Of a stretch of 64,000 bases of DNA, positions 10,400-23,254 are shown in pieces. Numbering within the stretch: position 1 is the stretch's first letter; the number at the start of each line of letters is the position of its first letter. The position numbers were made by a program, and so were the translations under genes. The stretch comes from Siphonodentalium dalli (Eukaryota > Mollusca > Scaphopoda > Gadilida > Siphonodentaliidae). Below the pieces are notes generated by a model. It did no database searches and was not told the origin of the DNA. It was given only the letters and a program-made list of their open reading frames with translations. The DNA is taken from assembly GCA_032622095.1 (NCBI GenBank), contig CP136063.1, positions 271,305,426 to 271,369,425 on the forward strand. The letters run 5' to 3'.

Positions 10400-13139
10400 A
10401 TTGTTAGTCTTACTCCTGGTATGTTACAAATAAAGAACGCTCATTGTTAGTCTATTCCTGGTATGTTATAAATAAAGAGCGTTCATTGTTAGTCTTACTT
10501 CTGGTATGTTACCAATACAGAACGCTCATTGTTAGTCTTATTCCTGGTATGTTACAAATAAAGAGCGTTCATTGTTAGTCTATTCCTGGTATGTTACCAA
10601 TAAAGCTCATTCATTGTTAGTCTTATTCCTGTGATGTTACAAATAAAGAGCGTTCATTGTTAGTCTATTCCTGATATATTACACATACAGAACGCTCATT
10701 GTTAGTCTTACTCCTGGTATGTTACAAATACAGAACGCTCATTGTTAGTCTTACTCCTGGTATGTTACAAATCAAGAACGTTCATTGTTAGTCTTACTCC
10801 TGGTATGTGACAAATAAAGAGAGTTCATTGTTAGTCTATTCCTGGTATGTTACAAATAAAGAACGCTCATTGTTAGTCTATTCCTGGATTGTAACCAACA
10901 AAGAACGTCTATTGTTAGTCTTATTCATGGTATGTTACAAATAAAGAACGCTCATTGTTAGTCTATTACTGGTATGTTACAAATAAAGAGCGTTCATCGT
11001 TAGTCTATAGCTGGTATGTTAAAAATAAAGAACGCTCATTGTTAGTCTATTCCTGGTATGTTACAAATAAAGAACACTCATTGTTAGTCTATTCCTGGTA
11101 TGTTATAAATAAAGAGCGTTCATTGTTAGTCTATTCATGATTTATTACACATAAAGAACGCTCATTGTTAGTCTTACTCCTGGTATGTTACAAATAAAGA
11201 ACGCTCATTGTTAGTCTTACTCCTGGTATGTTACAAATAAAGAGCGTTCATTGTTAGTCTTACTCCTGGTATGTTACAAATAAAGAGAGTTCATTGTTAG
11301 TCTATTCCTGGTATGTTACAAATAAAGAACCCTCATTGTTAGTCTATTCCTGGATTGTAACCAACAAAGAACGTCCATTGTTAGTCTTATTCATGGTATG
11401 TTACAAATAAAGAACGCTCATTGTTAGTCTATTCCTGGTATGTTACAAATAAAGAGCGTTCATCGTTAGTCTATTCCTGGTATGTTACAAATAAAGAACG
11501 CTCATTGTTAGTCTATTCCTGGTATGTTACAAATAAAGAGCGTTCATCGTTAGTCTATTCCTGGTATGTTACAAATAAAGAACGCTCATTGTTTGTCTAT
11601 TCCTGGTATGTTAGAAATAAAGAACGCTCACCGTTAGTCTATTCCTGGTATGTTATAAATAAAGCGCGTTTATTGTTAGTCTATTCCTCGTTTGTTATAA
11701 ATAAAGAGCTTTCATTGTTAGTCTATTCCTGATATATTACACATAAAGAACGCTCATTGTTAGTATTACTCCTGGTATGTTACAAATAAAGAGCGTTCAT
11801 TGTTAGTCTTACTCCTGGTATGTTTCAAATAAAGAATGTTCATTGTTAGTCTATTCCTGGTATGTTACACACAAAGAGCGTTCATTGTCAGTCTACTCAT
11901 TGTATATTACCAATAAAGAGCGTCCCTTGTTAGTATATTCATGGTATGTTACAAATAAAGATCGTTCATTGTTAGTCTTATTCCTGGTATGTTACAAATA
12001 AAGAGCGTTCATTGTTAGTCTTACACATTGTATGTTACAAATAAAGAGCGTTCACTGTTAGTCACCTCCTGACAAATAACCAATACTGAGCGTTCATTGT
12101 TAGTCTATTCCTGGTATGTTACCAATAAAGATCATTCATTGTTAGTCTTATTCCTGTGATGTTACAAATAAAGAGCGTCAATTGTTAGTCTATTCTTGGT
12201 ATGTTACAAATAAAGAGCGTTCATTGTTAGTCTTACTCCTGGTATGTTACAAATAAAGAACGCTCATTGTTAGTCTATTCCTGGTATGTTATAAATAAAG
12301 AGCGTTCCTTGTTAGTATATTCATGGTATGTTACAAATAAAGATCGTGCATTGTTAGTCTTATTCCTGGTATGTTACACATAAAGAGCGTTCAGTGTTAG
12401 TCTACTCATTGTATATTACCAATAAAGAGCGTTCCTTGTTAGAAAATTCATGGTATGTTACAAATAAAGATCGTTCATTGTTAGTCTTATTCCTGGTATG
12501 TTACAAATAAAGAACGCTCATTGTTAGTCTATTCCTGGTATGTTACAAATAAAGAGCGTTAATTGTTAGTCTATTCCTGGTATGTAACCAACAAGGAACG
12601 TCCATTGTCAGTCTTACTCCTGGTATGTTACAAATAAAGAACGCTCATTGTTATATAGTCTATTCCTGGTATGTTACAAATAAAGAGCGTTCATTGTTAG
12701 TCTTACTCCTGGTATGTTACAAATAAAGAACGCTCATTGTTAGTCTATTCCAGGTATGTTACAAATAAAGAACGTTTATTGCTAATCTTATTCCTGGTAT
12801 GTTACAAATAAAGAACGCTCATTGTTAGTTTTTTTTCTGGTATGTTACAAATAAAGAGCGTTCTCGTTAGTCTATTCCAGGTATGTTACAAATAAAGAAC
12901 GCTCATTGTTTGTCTATTCCTGGTATGTTACAAATAAAGAACACTCATTGTTAGTCTATTCCAGGTATGTTGTAAATAAAGAGCGTTCATTGTTAGTCTA
13001 TTCCTGATATATTACACATAAAGAACGCTCATTGTTAGTCTTACTCCTGGTATGTTACAAATAAATAACGCTCATTGTTAGTCTTTCTCCTGGTATGTTA
13101 CAAATCAAGAACGTTCATTGTTAGTCTTACTCCTGGTAT

Positions 13140-15683
13140 GTGACAAATAAAGAGAGTTCATTGTTAGTCTATTCCTGGTATGTTACAAATAAAGAACGCT
13201 CATTGTTCGTCTATTCCTGGTATGTTACAAATAAAGAGCGTTCATCGTTAGTCTATTCCTGGTATGTTACAAATAAAGAACGCTCATTGTTAGTCTATTC
13301 CTGGCATGTTACACATAAAGAGCGTTCTCGTTAGTCTATTCCAGGTATGTTACAAATAAAGAACGCTCATTGTTCGTATATTCCTGGTATGTTACAAATA
13401 AAGAACACTCATTGTTAGTCTATTCCTGGTATGTTATAAATACAGAGCGTTCATTGTTAGTCTATTCCTGATATATTACACATACAGAACGCTCATTGTT
13501 AGTCTTACTCCTGGTATGTTACAAATACAGAACGCTCATTGTTAGTCTTACTCCTGGTATGTTACAAATCAAGAACGTTCATTGTTAGTCTTACTCCTGG
13601 TATGTGACAAATAAAGAGAGTTCATTGTTAGTCTATTCCTGGTATGTTACAAATAAAGAACGCTCATTGTTAGTCTATTCCTGGATTGTAACCAACAAAG
13701 AACGTCTATTGTTAGTCTTATTCATGGTATGTTACAAATAAAGAACGCTCATTGTTAGTCTTACTCCTGGTATGTTACAAATAAAGAGCGTTCATTGTTA
13801 GTCTTACTCCTGGTATGTTACAAATAAAGAGAGTTCATTGTTAGTCTATTCCTGGTATGTTACAAATAAAGAACCCTCATTGTTAGTCTATTCCTGGATT
13901 GTAACCAACAAAGAACGTCCATTGTTAGTCTTATTCATGGTATGTTACAAATAAAGAACGCTCATTGTTAGTCTATTCCTGGTATGTTACAAATAAAGAG
14001 CGTTCATCGTTAGTCTATGCCTGGTATGTTACAAATAAAGAACGCTCATTGTTAGTCTATTCCTGGTATGTTACAAATAAAGAGCGTTCATCGTTAGTCT
14101 ATTCCTGGTATGTTACAAATAAAGAACGCACATTGTTTGTCTATTCCTGGTATGTTAGAAATAAAGAACGCTCACCGTTAGTCTATTCCTGGTATGTTAT
14201 AAATAAAGCGCGTTTATTGTTAGTCTATTCCTCGTTTGTTATAAATAAAGAGCTTTCATTGTTAGTCTATTCCTGATATATTACACATAAAGAACGCTCA
14301 TTGTTAGTATTACTCCTGGTATGTTACAAATAAAGAGCGTTCATTGTTAGTCTTACTCCTGGTATGTTTCAAATAAAGAATGTTCATTGTTAGTCTATTC
14401 CTGGTATGTTACACACAAAGAGCGTTCATTGTCAGTCTACTCATTGTATATTACCAATAAAGAGCGTCCCTTGTTAGTATATTCATGGTATGTTACAAAT
14501 AAAGATCGTTCATTGTTAGTCTTATTCCTGGTATGTTACAAATAAAGAGCGTTCATTGTTAGTCTTACACATTGTATGTTACAAATAAAGAGCGTTCACT
14601 GTTAGTCACCTCCTGACAAATAACCAATACTGAGCGTTCATTGTTAGTCTATTCCTGGTATGTTACCAATAAAGATCATTCATTGTTAGTCTTATTCCTG
14701 TGATGTTACAAATAAAGAGCGTTAATTGTTAGTCTATTCTTGGTATGTTACAAATAAAGAGCGTTCATTGTTAGTCTTACTCCTGGTATGTTACAAATAA
14801 AGAACGCTCATTGTTAGTCTATTCCTGGTATGTTATAAATAAAGAGCGTTCCTTGTTAGTATATTCATGGTATGTTACAAATAAAGATCGTGCATTGTTA
14901 GTCTTATTCCTGGTATGTTACACATAAAGAGCGTCCAGTGTTAGTCTACTCATTGTATATTACCAATAAAGAGCGTTCCTTGTTAGAAAATTCATGGTAT
15001 GTTACAAATAAAGATCGTTCATTGTTAGTCTTATTCCTGGTATGTTACAAATAAAGAACGCTCATTGTTAGTCTATTCCTGGTATGTTACAAATAAAGAG
15101 CGTTAATTGTTAGTCTATTCCTGGTATGTAACCAACAAGGAACGTCCATTGTCAGTCTTACTCCTGGTATGTTACAAATAAAGAACGCTCATTGTTATAT
15201 AGTCTATTCCTGGTATGTTACAAATAAAGAGCGTTCATTGTTAGTCTTACTCCTGGTATGTTACAAATAAAGAACGCTCATTGTTAGTCTATTCCAGGTA
15301 TGTTACAAATAAAGAACGTTTATTGCTAATCTTATTCCTGGTATGTTACAAATAAAGAACGCTCATTGTTAGTTTTTTTTCTGGTATGTTACAAATAAAG
15401 AGCGTTCTCGTTAGTCTATTCCAGGTATGTTACAAATAAAGAACGCTCATTGTTTGTCTATTCCTGGTATGTTACAAATAAAGAACACTCATTGTTAGTC
15501 TATTCCAGGTATGTTATAAATAAAGAGCGTTCATTGTTAGTCTATTCCTGATATATTACACATAAAGAACGCTCATTGTTAGTCTTACTCCTGGTATGTT
15601 ACAAATAAATAACGCTCATTTTTAGTCTTTCTCCTGGTATGTTACAAATCAAGAACGTTCATTGTTAGTCTTACTCCTGGTAT
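13140..15683 (+). repeat. HOR unit 4, type A1b, shortened to 2,544 bp
   Basis: A 13140 is followed by D 13965 with no B or C. The canonical path GTTAGTCTATTACTGG is replaced near 13760 by GTTAGTCTTACTCCTGG, which belongs to the C-to-D stretch. The loss is 1,055 bp, about 25 monomers. D is D1 with private bases (TATGCCTGG near 14017; CGCACATTG near 14128). GTCCAGTG near 14933 is shared with unit 1. It heads the second A1b-A1a-A2 triplet. Confidence 0.92.
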
Positions 15684-18600
15684 GTGACAAATAAAGAGAG
15701 TTCATTGTTAGTCTATTCCTGGTATGTTACAAATAAAGAACGCTCATTGTTCGTCTATTCCTGGTATGTTACAAATAAAGAGCGTTCATCGTTAGTCTAT
15801 TCCTGGTATGTTACAAATAAAGAACGCTCATTGTTAGTCTATTCCTGGCATGTTACACATAAAGAGCGTTCTCGTTAGTCTATTCCAGGTATGTTACAAA
15901 TAAAGAACGCTCATTGTTCGTATATTCCTGGTATGTTACAAATAAAGAACACTCATTGTTAGTCTATTCCTGGTATGTTATAAATACAGAGCGTTCATTG
16001 TTAGTCTATTCCTGATATATTACACATACAGAACGCTCATTGTTAGTCTTACTCCTGGTATGTTACAAATACAGAACGCTCATTGTTAGTCTTACTCCTG
16101 GTATGTTACAAATCAAGAACGTTCATTGTTAGTCTTACTCCTGGTATGTGACAAATAAAGAGAGTTCATTGTTAGTCTATTCCTGGTATGTTACAAATAA
16201 AGAACGCTCATTGTTAGTCTATTCCTGGATTGTAACCAACAAAGAACGTCTATTGTTAGTCTTATTCATGGTATGTTACAAATAAAGAACGCTCATTGTT
16301 AGTCTATTACTGGTATGTTACAAATAAAGAGCGTTCATCGTTAGTCTATAGCTGGTATGTTAAAAATAAAGAACGCTCATTGTTAGTCTATTCCTGGTAT
16401 GTTACAAATAAAGAGCGATCATTGCTAGTCTATTCCAGGTATGTTACAAATAAAGAACGTTTATTGCTAATCTTATTCCTGGTATGTTACAAATAAAGAA
16501 CGCTCATTTTTAGTTTTATTCCTGGTATGTTACAAATAAAGAGCGTTCATTGTTAGTCTATTCCTGGTATGTTACAAATAAAGAGCGTTTATTGTTTGTC
16601 TATTCCTGGTATGTAACCAACAAAGAACGTCCATTGTTAGTCTTATTCCTGGTATGTTACACATAAAGAGCGTTCATTGTTAGTATATTCATTGTTTGTT
16701 ACCAATAAAGACCGTTCATTGTTAGTCTTATTCCTGGTATGTTACAAATAAATAACGCTCATTGTTAGTCTATTCCCGGTGTGTTACAAACAAAGAGCGT
16801 TCATTGTTAGTCTATACCTGGTATGATACAAATAAAGAGCGTTCATTGTTAGTCTACTCATTGTATATTACCAATAAAGAGCGTTCCTTGTTTGAAAATT
16901 CATGGTATGTTACAAATAAAGAACGCTCATTGTTAGTCTATTCCTGGTATGTTACAAATAAAGAACGCTCATTGTTAGTCTATTCCTGGTTTGTTACAAA
17001 TAAGGAACGCTCATTGTTCGTCTATTCATGGTATGTTACAAATAAAGAGCGTTCATCGTTAGTCTATTCCTGGTATGTTACAAATAAAGAACGCTCATTG
17101 TTAGTCTATTCCTGGTATGTTACAAATAAAGAGCGTTCATCGTTAGTCTATTCCTGGTATGTTACAAATAAAGAACGCTCATTGATTGTCTATTCCTGGT
17201 ATGTTACAAATAAAGAACACTCATTGTTAGTCTATTCCTGGTATGTTATAAATAAAGAGCGTTCATTGTTAGTCTATTCATGATATATTACACATAAAGA
17301 ACGCTCATTGTTAGTCTTACTCCTGGTATGTTACAAATAAAGAACGCTCATTGTTAGTCTTACTCCTGGTATGTTACAAATAAAGAGCGTTCATTGTTAG
17401 TCTTACTCCTGGTATGTTACAAATAAAGAGAGTTCATTGTTAGTCTATTCCTGGTATGTTACAAATAAAGAACCCTCATTGTTAGTCTATTCCTGGATTG
17501 TAACCAACAAAGAACGTCCATTGTTAGTCTTATTCATGGTATGTTACAAATAAAGAACGCTCATTGTTAGTCTATTCCTGGTATGTTACAAATAAAGAGC
17601 GTTCATCGTTAGTCTATTCCTGGTATGTTACAAATAAAGAACGCTCATTGTTAGTCTATTCCTGGTATGTTACAAATAAAGAGCGTTCATCGTTAGTCTA
17701 TTCCTGGTATGTTACAAATAAAGAACGCTCATTGTTTGTCTATTCCTGGTATGTTACAAATAAAGAACGCTCACCGTTAGTCTATTCCTGGTATGTTATA
17801 AATAAAGAGCGTTTATTGTTAGTCTATTCCTCGTTTGTTATAAATAAAGAGCTTTCATTGTTAGTCTATTCCTGATATATTACACATAAAGAACGCTCAT
17901 TGTTAGTATTACTCCTGGTATGTTACAAATAAAGAGCGTTCATTGTTAGTCTTACTCCTGGTATGTTTCAAATAAAGAATGTTCATTGTTAGTCTATTCC
18001 TGGTATGTTACACACAAAGAGCGTTCATTGTCAGTCTACTCATTGTATATTACCAATAAAGAGCGTCCCTTGTTAGTATATTCATGGTATGTTACAAATA
18101 AAGATCGTTCATTGTTAGTCTTATTCCTGGTATGTTACAAATAAAGAGCGTTCATTGTTAGTCTTACACATTGTATGTTACAAATAAAGAGCGTTCACTG
18201 TTAGTCACCTCCTGACAAATAACCAATACTGAGCGTTCATTGTTAGTCTATTCCTGGTATGTTACCAATAAAGATCATTCATTGTTAGTCTTATTCCTGT
18301 GATGTTACAAATAAAGAGCGTTAATTGTTAGTCTATTCTTGGTATGTTACAAATAAAGAGCGTTCATTGTTAGTCTTACTCCTGGTATGTTACAAATAAA
18401 GAACGCTCATTGTTAGTCTATTCCTGGTATGTTATAAATAAAGAGCGTTCCTTGTTAGTATATTCATGGTATGTTACAAATGAAGATCGTGCATTGTTAG
18501 TCTTATTCCTGGTATGTTACACATAAAGAGCGTTCAGTGTTAGTCTACTCATTGTATATTACCAATAAAGAGCGTTCCTTGTTAGAAAATTCATGGTATG

Positions 18601-19282
18601 TTACAAATAAAGATCGTTCATTGTTAGTCTTATTCCTGGTATGTTACAAATAAAGAACGCTCATTGTTAGTCTATTCCTGGTATGTTACAAATAAAGAGC
18701 GTTAATTGTTAGTCTATTCCTGGTATGTAACCAACAAGGAACGTCCATTGTTAGTCTTACTCCTGGTATGTTACAAATAAAGAACGCTCATTGTTATATA
18801 GTCTATTCCTGGTATGTTACAAATAAAGAGCGTTCATTGTTAGTCTTACTCCTGGTATGTTACAAATAAAGAACGCTCATTGTTAGTCTATTCCAGGTAT
18901 GTTACAAATAAAGAACGTTTATTGCTAATCTTATTCCTGGTATGTTACAAATAAAGAACGCTCATTGTTAGTTTTTTTTCTGGTATGTTACAAATAAAGA
19001 GCGTTCTCGTTAGTCTATTCCAGGTATGTTACAAATAAAGAACGCTCATTGTTTGTCTATTCCTGGTATGTTACAAATAAAGAACACTCATTGTTAGTCT
19101 ATTCCAGGTATGTTATAAATAAAGAGCGTTCATTGTTAGTCTATTCCTGATATATTACACATAAAGAACGCTCATTGTTAGTCTTACTCCTGGTATGTTA
19201 CAAATAAATAACGCTCATTGTTAGTCTTTCTCCTGGTATGTTACAAATCAAGAACGTTCATTGTTAGTCTTACTCCTGGTAT
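15684..19282 (+). repeat. HOR unit 5, type A1a, canonical 3,599 bp
   Basis: Landmarks A 15684, B 16296, C 16762 and D 17564 have canonical spacings. The A1a T5 marker is at 15619. C2 and D2 forms are present, as is AAATGAAGATCG near 18480. I noticed no difference from unit 2 when reading the two at 10,114 bp offset, but I did not align every base. Confidence 0.93.
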
Positions 19283-22200
19283 GTGACAAATAAAGAGAGT
19301 TCATTGTTAGTCTATTCCTGGTATGTTACAAATAAAGAACGCTCATTGTTCGTCTATTCCTGGTATGTTACAAATAAAGAGCGTTCATCATTAGTCTATT
19401 CCTGGTATGTTACAAATAAAGAACGCTCATTGTTAGTCTATTCCTGGCATGTTACACATACAGAGCGTTCTCGTTAGTCTATTCCAGGTATGTTACAAAT
19501 AAAGAACGCTCATTGTTCGTATATTCCTGGTATGTTACAAATAAAGAACACTCATTGTTAGTCTATTCCTGGTATGTTATAAATACAGAGCGTTCATTGT
19601 TAGTCTATTCCTGATATATTACACATACAGAACGCTCATTGTTAGTCTTACTCCTGGTATGTTACAAATACAGAACGCTCATTGTTAGTCTTACTCCTGG
19701 TATGTTACAAATCAAGAACGTTCATTGTTAGTCTTACTCCTGGTATGTGACAAATAAAGAGAGTTCATTGTTAGTCTATTCCTGGTATGTTACAAATAAA
19801 GAACGCTCATTGTTAGTCTATTCCTGGATTGTAACCAACAAAGAACGTCTATTGTTAGTCTTATTCATGGTATGTTACAAATAAAGAACGCTCATTGTTA
19901 GTCTATTACTGGTATGTTACAAATAAAGAGCGTTCATCGTTAGTCTATAGCTGGTATGTTAAAAATAAAGAACGCTCATTGTTAGTCTATTCCTGGTATG
20001 TTACAAATAAAGAGCGTTCATCGTTAGTCTATTCCTGGTATGTTACAAATAAAGAACGCTCATTACACATAAAGAACGCTCATTGTTAGTCTTACTCCTG
20101 GTATGTTACAAATAAAGAGCGTTCATTGTTAGTCTTACTCCTGGTATGTTACAAATACAGAATGTTCATTGTTAGTCTATTCCTGGTATGTTACAAATCA
20201 AGAGCGTTCATTGTTAGTCTATTCCTGTTATGTTACAAATAAAGAACGCTCATTGTTATATAGTCTATTCCTAGTATGTTACAAATAAAGAGCGTTCATT
20301 GTTAGTCTTACTCCTGGTATGTTACAAATAAAGAGCGTTCATTGTTAGTCTTACTCCTGGTATGTTACAAATACAGAATGTTCATTGTTAGTCTATTCCT
20401 GGTATGTTACAAATCAAGAGCGTTCATTCTTAGTCTATTCCTGTTATGTTACAAATAAAGAACGCTCAATGTTATATAGTCTATTCCTAGTATGTTACAA
20501 ATAAAGAGCGTTCATTGTTAGTCTTACTCCTGGTATGTTACAAATAAAGAACGCTCATTGTTAGTCTATTCCTGGTATGTTATAAATAAAGAGCGTTCAT
20601 TGTTAGTCTTACTTCTGGTATGTTACCAATACAGAACGCTCATTGTTAGTCTTATTCCTGGTATGTTACAAATAAAGAGCGTTCATTGTTAGTCTATTCC
20701 TGGTATGTTACCAATAAAGCTCATTCATTGTTAGTCTTATTCCTGTGATGTTACAAATAAAGAGCGTTCATTGTTAGTCTATTCCTGATATATTACACAT
20801 ACAGAACGCTCATTGTTAGTCTTACTCCTGGTATGTTACAAATACAGAACGCTCATTGTTAGTCTTACTCCTGGTATGTTACAAATCAAGAACGTTCATT
20901 GTTAGTCTTACTCCTGGTATGTCACAAATAAAGAGAGTTCATTGTTAGTCTATTCCTGGTATGTTACAAATAAAGAACGCTCATTGTTAGTCTATTCCTG
21001 GATTGTAACCAACAAAGAACGTCTATTGTTAGTCTTATTCATGGTATGTTACAAATAAAGAACGCTCATTGTTAGTCTATTACTGGTATGTTACAAATAA
21101 AGAGCGTTCATCGTTAGTCTATAGCTGGTATGTTAAAAATAAAGAACGCTCATTGTTAGTCTATTCCTGGTATGTTACAAATAAAGAACACTCATTGTTA
21201 GTCTATTCCTGGTATGTTATAAATAAAGAGCGTTCATTGTTAGTCTATTCATGATTTATTACACATAAAGAACGCTCATTGTTAGTCTTACTCCTGGTAT
21301 GTTACAAATAAAGAACGCTCATTGTTAGTCTTACTCCTGGTATGTTACAAATAAAGAGCGTTCATTGTTAGTCTTACTCCTGGTATGTTACAAATAAAGA
21401 GAGTTCATTGTTAGTCTATTCCTGGTATGTTACAAATAAAGAACCCTCATTGTTAGTCTATTCCTGGATTGTAACCAACAAAGAACGTCCATTGTTAGTC
21501 TTATTCATGGTATGTTACAAATAAAGAACGCTCATTGTTAGTCTATTCCTGGTATGTTACAAATAAAGAGCGTTCATCGTTAGTCTATTCCTGGTATGTT
21601 ACAAATAAAGAACGCTCATTGTTAGTCTATTCCTGGTATGTTACAAATAAAGAGCGTTCATCGTTAGTCTATTCCTGGTATGTTACAAATAAAGAACGCT
21701 CATTGTTTGTCTATTCCTGGTATGTTAGAAATAAAGAACGCTCACCGTTAGTCTATTCCTGGTATGTTATAAATAAAGCGCGTTTATTGTTAGTCTATTC
21801 CTCGTTTGTTATAAATAAAGAGCTTTCATTGTTAGTCTATTCCTGATATATTACACATAAAGAACGCTCATTGTTAGTATTACTCCTGGTATGTTACAAA
21901 TAAAGAGCGTTCATTGTTAGTCTTACTCCTGGTATGTTTCAAATAAAGAATGTTCATTGTTAGTCTATTCCTGGTATGTTACACACAAAGAGCGTTCATT
22001 GTCAGTCTACTCATTGTATATTACCAATAAAGAGCGTCCCTTGTTAGTATATTCATGGTATGTTACAAATAAAGATCGTTCATTGTTAGTCTTATTCCTG
22101 GTATGTTACAAATAAAGAGCGTTCATTGTTAGTCTTACACATTGTATGTTACAAATAAAGAGCGTTCACTGTTAGTCACCTCCTGACAAATAACCAATAC

Positions 22201-23254
22201 TGAGCGTTCATTGTTAGTCTATTCCTGGTATGTTACCAATAAAGATCATTCATTGTTAGTCTTATTCCTGTGATGTTACAAATAAAGAGCGTTAATTGTT
22301 AGTCTATTCTTGGTATGTTACAAATAAAGAGCGTTCATTGTTAGTCTTACTCCTGGTATGTTACAAATAAAGAACACTCATTGTTAGTCTATTCCTGGTA
22401 TGTTATAAATAAAGAGCGTTCCTTGTTAGTATATTCATGGTATGTTACAAATAAAGATCGTGCATTGTTAGTCTTATTCCTGGTATGTTACACATAAAGA
22501 GCGTTCAGTGTTAGTCTACTCATTGTATATTACCAATAAAGAGCGTTCCTTGTTAGAAAATTCATGGTATGTTACAAATAAAGATCGTTCATTGTTAGTC
22601 TTATTCCTGGTATGTTACAAATAAAGAACGCTCATTGTTAGTCTATTCCTGGTATGTTACAAATAAAGAGCGTTAATTGTTAGTCTATTCCTGGTATGTA
22701 ACCAACAAGGAACGTCCATTGTCAGTCTTACTCCTGGTATGTTACAAATAAAGAACGCTCATTGTTATATAGTCTATTCCTGGTATGTTACAAATAAAGA
22801 GCGTTCATTGTTAGTCTTACTCCTGGTATGTTACAAATAAAGAACGCTCATTGTTAGTCTATTCCAGGTATGTTACAAATAAAGAACGTTTATTGCTAAT
22901 CTTATTCCTGGTATGTTACAAATAAAGAACGCTCATTGTTAGTTTTTTTTTCTGGTATGTTACAAATAAAGAGCGTTCTCGTTAGTCTATTCCAGGTATG
23001 TTACAAATAAAGAACGCTCATTGTTTGTCTATTCCTGGTATGTTACAAATAAAGAACACTCATTGTTAGTCTATTCCAGGTATGTTGTAAATAAAGAGCG
23101 TTCATTGTTAGTCTATTCCTGATATATTACACATAAAGAACGCTCATTGTTAGTCTTACTCCTGGTATGTTACAAATAAATAACGCTCATTGTTAGTCTT
23201 TCTCCTGGTATGTTACAAATCAAGAACGTTCATTGTTAGTCTTACTCCTGGTAT
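19283..23254 (+). repeat. HOR unit 6, type A2, 3,972 bp
   Basis: Same structure as unit 3: B 19895 with mini-monomer fusion at 20064, second B 21069 fused to the C end, D1 at 21535. The extra base is the ninth T at 22943-22951. Private variants seen are GGTATGTCACAAATA near 20920 (GTG in its sisters) and GAACACTC near 22374. Confidence 0.93.

Larger units (their letters stand above)
9490..11060 (+). repeat. 1,174-bp tandem duplication characteristic of A2 units
   Basis: The pre-B series (CTGATATATTACACATACAG, AAATACAGAACG, AAATCAAGAACG, GTGACAAATAAAGAGAG, GGATTGTAACC, then B) occurs from about 9490 and again 1,174 bp later (B at 9781 and 10955). The same spacing is seen at 19895/21069, 32968/34142, 40538/41712, 50835/52009, 56711/57885 and 59450/60624. 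Unit 13 has the first copy only. The length is about 28 monomers, consistent with unequal exchange in register. Confidence 0.88.
9169..13139 (+). repeat. HOR unit 3, type A2, 3,971 bp
   Basis: Landmarks are A 9169, B 9781, a second B 10955, D 11421. Relative to the canonical unit it has gained a 1,174-bp duplication of the pre-B/B region and lost 802 bp including block C (net +372 bp). The first B ends in the mini-monomer fusion at 9950/9951. The second B is joined to the C end within about 11048-11074 (GAGCGATC replaced by GAACACTC). D is the D1 form, and the unit leads into A1b. Units 6 and 9 have the same structure. GAGCGTCAATTG near 12174 is a private variant. Confidence 0.92.
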
